Below, one piece after another: positions 5,951 through 8,186 of a DNA stretch of 8,186 nucleotides; the first letter of the stretch is position 1; every line of letters begins with the position of its first letter. The stretch is from Pseudorhodobacter antarcticus (GTDB taxonomy: Bacteria; Pseudomonadota; Alphaproteobacteria; Rhodobacterales; Rhodobacteraceae), in NCBI GenBank assembly GCA_945861995.1, contig CAMAWZ010000099.1:1-8186 (forward strand), written 5' to 3'. A model generated the notes under the pieces. That model ran no database searches, was not told the origin of the DNA, and worked only from the letters and a program-made list of their open reading frames with translations. Made by a program: the position numbers and the translations under genes.

Positions 5951-6658
5951 TTACGCGCAGGCGGCCAGAAAGCGGTGCGCATCGTGCAGTGCCGCCGATT
6001 TGACTGATTCGAGCGCGGCGGCAGCCTCGTCAACGCCCCACTGCTCGGCATGCCACTGCTCGTCTATGCGCGACAGGGCAAAGCCCTGATCGGGGTGCAA
6101 ATGACCTTTGGCCATGGCCAGCGCCAAGACCAAGCTGCCCGTAATTGCCACCAAATCATGCAGACCCGCCAGCGCAAAGGCGTCAAACGCAGCCACGTGA
6201 TCGTGCATATTAGACAGGCTTTGGGCGGGCTGGACCACATACACAATGCCCGCTGTCACGTGCAGCGGCGCTGCCAAATCGCGCGCGGCCCAGTCTAGCC
6301 ACGGCTGCCAGCCTGCGGCCTGCCGCGCCACCAGTTCGGCAGGGGATTGCGCGCGATAGCACAGCAAATCGCTGGCCCCATAGCCTGCGAGTTCGGCAAT
6401 CACCGCGCTGCGGTTCGGTGCGACCTTTTCCAGCGCCGAATTGGCGCGCCGTGTCATCGGCATGGTTTCGGGGTTCACCGTGCCTGCTTGCGCATCCCAT
6501 TCGGCGGCAATCAATTGGGCCAGCTTTTGGTTTGGTAAGATCAGCGGGTTCTTTGCGGGCGTTTTCACCGCCCGCCCGTCCAGATGCACCGTGTAACCCG
6601 CCTCTAGCTGCACAACGCTGGCCGATTTCCAGAACCTTTTGGCGGCCCAACCGCTCAT
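5951..6658 (-). CDS. ATP12-family F1-ATPase assembly chaperone
   Basis: The product (235 residues) matches the ATP12/ATPAF2 family, whose mitochondrial members bind the F1 alpha subunit and prevent its aggregation during ATP synthase assembly. The cytoplasmic protein shows MSGWAAKRFW at the start, the LDGRAVKTPAK motif (26-36), AAEW (51-54), PMTRRAN (67-73), DLLCYRA (97-103) and the C-terminal IDEQWHAEQWGVDEAA block (198-213), with the conserved acidic and tryptophan residues of the family. Length is typical for bacterial members. Start choice: a GTG at 6682 would overlap the preceding gene and add eight residues with no family match, whereas ATG 6658 begins the typical MSxWAAKRFW and has AGCAGG upstream. 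It follows the pseudouridine synthase by 13 nt, so it is likely cotranscribed. Bacterial ATP12 function is inferred from the eukaryotic protein and the alphaproteobacterial homologues. Confidence 0.92.
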   Translation of the reverse strand: MSGWAAKRFWKSASVVQLEAGYTVHLDGRAVKTPAKNPLILPNQKLAQLIAAEWDAQAGTVNPETMPMTRRANSALEKVAPNRSAVIAELAGYGASDLLCYRAQSPAELVARQAAGWQPWLDWAARDLAAPLHVTAGIVYVVQPAQSLSNMHDHVAAFDAFALAGLHDLVAITGSLVLALAMAKGHLHPDQGFALSRIDEQWHAEQWGVDEAAAALESVKSAALHDAHRFLAACA

Positions 6659-6671
6659 GCTAAACGCCTGC

Positions 6672-7712
6672 TCATGCCTCACCCCGGAACGGGTCTAGCG
6701 GCACGTCATTCACGCGCCAATCCAACGTTTTCCACGTGCGCGCCATGTGGTCGGGCAAAGGCGCGGTAAAGGTCATCATCTCTTTGGTGATGGGGTGTTC
6801 AAATTTCAGCATCCGCGCGTGCAGATGCAGCTTGCGCGAGATGTCGCCGCCAATGCCCGCGCCCCAGCCGTCGCCCATATTGTCAGTATCAGACCCGCCA
6901 TATTTGCCATCGCCCAAAATTGGGTGACCCATTTCGGCCATATGGGCGCGCAATTGATGCGTGCGCCCAGTGATGGGCTCCAGCGCCATCCACGACAGGC
7001 GCGTGCCAAGGAACCACAGCGTAAAGAAATCGGTCTGCGCGCGTTTGGCATCGGGGTAATCACCCATCTTGGCGGGATGGATGCAGATCATCTTCTCCCC
7101 CTCGCCGCGCCCACCGCCAGGGGCTTTCATAAGCCCGTATTTCACGCTGCCCTTGCGCGGGTTGGGCACGCCTGCAACAGCCGCCCAATAAATCTTGCGT
7201 GTCAGATGATGGCGCAGGCTTTCCGACAACCCGCGCGCCACGCGGTCGGTGCGGGCCAACATCAAAAGGCCAGAGGTGTCTTTATCCAGACGATGCACGA
7301 GTTTGGGTTTATCTTTAAAACCGAACTTCAAGGCCTCGGTCAGCCCATCAACATGGCGTTCGCCCAAACCGCTGCCGCCTTGGCTGGGCAGGCCAGCGGG
7401 TTTGTTCAGGATGATGATATGCTCATCCTTCCACAGCACCGCGTCTTGGATCATCTTTTCATCGGCTTGGCTGATTTTGGATTGGCGCGGCGCGGGGGCG
7501 GCCCCATCTGGCAGCGGCGGCACCCGCACGATTTGCCCTGCAACGATGCGGTCAGACCCCTTGCACCGCGCGCCGTCAACGCGCACTTGGCCTGTGCGGC
7601 ACATTTTTTCGACCGCGCCTTGAGTCAGTTGAGGGAAGCGTTTCTTGAACCAGCGGTCAAGGCGCTGCTCGCCCTCATCCGCGCCGATGGTTAGGGTTTG
7701 CACGCCGCTCAT
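6672..7712 (-). CDS. rluC: RluA/RluC-family 23S rRNA pseudouridine synthase
   Basis: This 346-residue enzyme converts specific uridines in large-subunit rRNA to pseudouridine. It has an N-terminal S4 RNA-binding domain (about 15-65: RLDRWFKKRFPQLTQGAVEKM, then GQVRVDG) and an RluA-type catalytic domain: NKPAGLPSQGG (103-113), the active-site motif HRLDKDTSGLLMLAR (140-154) with catalytic D143, and GRTHQLRAHMAEMGHPILGDGKYG (249-272). A glycine-rich insert (about 273-290) follows the last motif. The S4 plus RluA layout matches RluC (E. coli positions 955/2504/2580), but RluD has the same layout, so the exact target is inference. Start choice: ATG 7712 has AAGGAG at good spacing and overlaps the crcB stop as ATGA. 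The upstream in-frame extension to 7820 lies inside crcB and encodes nothing family-like. The 4-nt overlap implies translational coupling to crcB. Confidence 0.92.
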   Translation of the reverse strand: MSGVQTLTIGADEGEQRLDRWFKKRFPQLTQGAVEKMCRTGQVRVDGARCKGSDRIVAGQIVRVPPLPDGAAPAPRQSKISQADEKMIQDAVLWKDEHIIILNKPAGLPSQGGSGLGERHVDGLTEALKFGFKDKPKLVHRLDKDTSGLLMLARTDRVARGLSESLRHHLTRKIYWAAVAGVPNPRKGSVKYGLMKAPGGGRGEGEKMICIHPAKMGDYPDAKRAQTDFFTLWFLGTRLSWMALEPITGRTHQLRAHMAEMGHPILGDGKYGGSDTDNMGDGWGAGIGGDISRKLHLHARMLKFEHPITKEMMTFTAPLPDHMARTWKTLDWRVNDVPLDPFRGEA

Positions 7713-8062
7713 GCCAGTACTCCTTTGGCCAAGATGGCACCAATGGCCACTGCGCCCAGCGACAAAACAACCGAAGCGCCCACATACGCAAACGCGGGAA
7801 TGACCTGCCCCGCCTGCCACAGTTTCATCGCATCCAACGAAAAGGCGGAAAAGGTGGTAAAGCCGCCCAAGATACCCGTCATGAGCAGCGGCGATAGCCC
7901 TGCCCGCGCGGTTAGGGCGATAAACAAAACGCCCATAGCAAAGCTTCCCAGCACATTCACTGCCAAGGTGCCAATGGGCGCGGCCACGGCTGTTATTGTC
8001 AAATACCGCAGCACCGAGCCGATTGCCCCACCGAGGGCCACATGGAAAAGGGTCATCATCAT
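7709..8062 (-). CDS. crcB: CrcB/Fluc fluoride ion channel
   Basis: This small inner-membrane protein (117 residues, four membrane segments) belongs to the CrcB/Fluc family, whose dual-topology dimers let fluoride leave the cell. Family marks are GGAIGSVLRY (11-20), GTLAVNVLGSFAMG (31-44) with the conserved Asn at 36, and GILGGFTTFSAFS (63-75), which holds the phenylalanines and polar track of the fluoride pore. Three consecutive ATG codons occur at 8062, 8059 and 8056. I chose the first because the TTGACA promoter predicts transcription starting on it and a weak GGAAA precedes it. The frame extends upstream to 8149, but that part crosses a terminator hairpin and is not family-like. No fluoride riboswitch is evident in the 124 nt upstream. 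It heads a unit with rluC and the ATP12 gene. Confidence 0.92.
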   Translation of the reverse strand: MMMTLFHVALGGAIGSVLRYLTITAVAAPIGTLAVNVLGSFAMGVLFIALTARAGLSPLLMTGILGGFTTFSAFSLDAMKLWQAGQVIPAFAYVGASVVLSLGAVAIGAILAKGVLA

Positions 8063-8068
8063 ATAGTT

Positions 8069-8097
8069 TCCATGCGGGCGGGGACTGCGATTGTCAA
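8069..8097 (-). promoter_or_regulatory. Putative crcB promoter giving a leaderless transcript
   Basis: A perfect consensus -35 TTGACA lies at 8097-8092, preceded by GC. At 17 bp is CATGGA (8074-8069), a weak -10. With the usual 6-nt gap after the -10, transcription would start at about 8062, which is the A of the first crcB ATG. The -35 match is direct; the start point is inferred. Confidence 0.5.
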
Positions 8098-8107
8098 GCG
8101 GCGGTGC

Positions 8108-8128
8108 AAAAGGGGGCGCTTCGCCCCC
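8108..8128 (-). terminator. Intrinsic terminator of the unit upstream of crcB
   Basis: On the minus strand GGGGGCG (8128-8122), an AAG loop and CGCCCCC (8118-8112) form a 7-bp GC stem followed by TTTT (8111-8108). It would end a minus-strand gene lying beyond 8186. It lies about 50 nt before crcB, upstream of the crcB promoter. Confidence 0.65.
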
Positions 8129-8170
8129 CTCGTCGCTGGCGCTCCTCACCCCCAGAGGATATTTGTAGAG
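8108..8170 (-). repeat. Possible Rhodobacterales intergenic repeat element (contains the terminator)
   Basis: The minus strand reads CTCTACAAATATCCTCTGGG, then a GGTGAGG...GCGCCAGCGACGAGG stretch, then the terminator stem. From memory, CAAATATCC-CTGGGGG sequences leading into a GC hairpin recur at gene ends in Rhodobacterales genomes. Only one copy is in this window, so the repeat status cannot be shown here. Confidence 0.3.
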
Positions 8171-8186
8171 TTAGGAAGCAGGCAGA

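Noticed and set aside
6747..7694. 315-codon plus-strand open frame opposite rluC
   Set aside because: It is a shadow of the pseudouridine synthase gene; the composition is His/Ala/Gln-rich and no motif is recognisable.
8063..8149. N-terminal extension of CrcB by 29 residues
   Set aside because: The extension would be encoded by a terminator hairpin and the promoter region, is Pro/Arg/Gly-rich and absent from CrcB proteins.
8063..8186. Fluoride riboswitch upstream of crcB
   Set aside because: No pseudoknot pattern of the crcB motif was seen, and the predicted promoter leaves no room for one in the transcript.

Overview
This window looks like chromosomal DNA of an alphaproteobacterium, most likely a Rhodobacterales (Roseobacter/Rhodobacter group) member with moderate GC. 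The evidence is an aapJQMP/bztABCD-type general L-amino acid ABC transporter, an ATP12-type F1-ATPase assembly chaperone (a protein of alphaproteobacteria and mitochondria), and TTGAC-type -35 boxes with weak -10 boxes. All seven recognisable genes are on the minus strand, so the natural reading direction is from 8186 down to 1. I found no tRNA, rRNA, CRISPR array, transposon or phage gene.

Layout in the direction of transcription. At 8186-8063 the end of an upstream unit (GC-rich hairpin plus T-run) is followed by a TTGACA promoter box. A compact housekeeping cluster follows: crcB (fluoride channel, 8062-7709), an RluC-like pseudouridine synthase (7712-6672, overlapping crcB by 4 nt) and the ATP12 chaperone (6658-5951, 13 nt after the synthase). 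A 245-nt gap (5950-5706) has dyads, a weak terminator-like stem and a TTGACC box. The amino acid uptake operon is next: aapJ (periplasmic binding protein), a 122-nt gap with a strong hairpin and T-run, then aapQ, aapM and aapP packed 1-9 nt apart, closed by a clear intrinsic terminator at 995-1024. A 5'-truncated view of a TerC-family membrane protein gene (833 to beyond base 1) lies after a leader of about 115 nt.

How the genes work together. AapJ captures polar or broad-range L-amino acids in the periplasm, AapQ and AapM form the membrane channel, and AapP hydrolyses ATP. The hairpin after aapJ fits making more binding protein than permease. The crcB-rluC-ATP12 set shares transcription rather than a pathway (fluoride export, rRNA modification, ATP synthase assembly). 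The TerC protein is probably a metal (manganese)-related exporter.

Most genes are ordinary. The most interesting non-coding signal is the terC leader. The predicted transcription start falls on the first base of an 8-bp closing helix, followed by three more hairpins whose G-U pairs work only in the minus-strand RNA, and there is a possible competing pairing. It looks riboswitch-like, but I could not match it to the yybP-ykoY (Mn2+) consensus I know for terC-type genes. I did not find a new multi-gene system.
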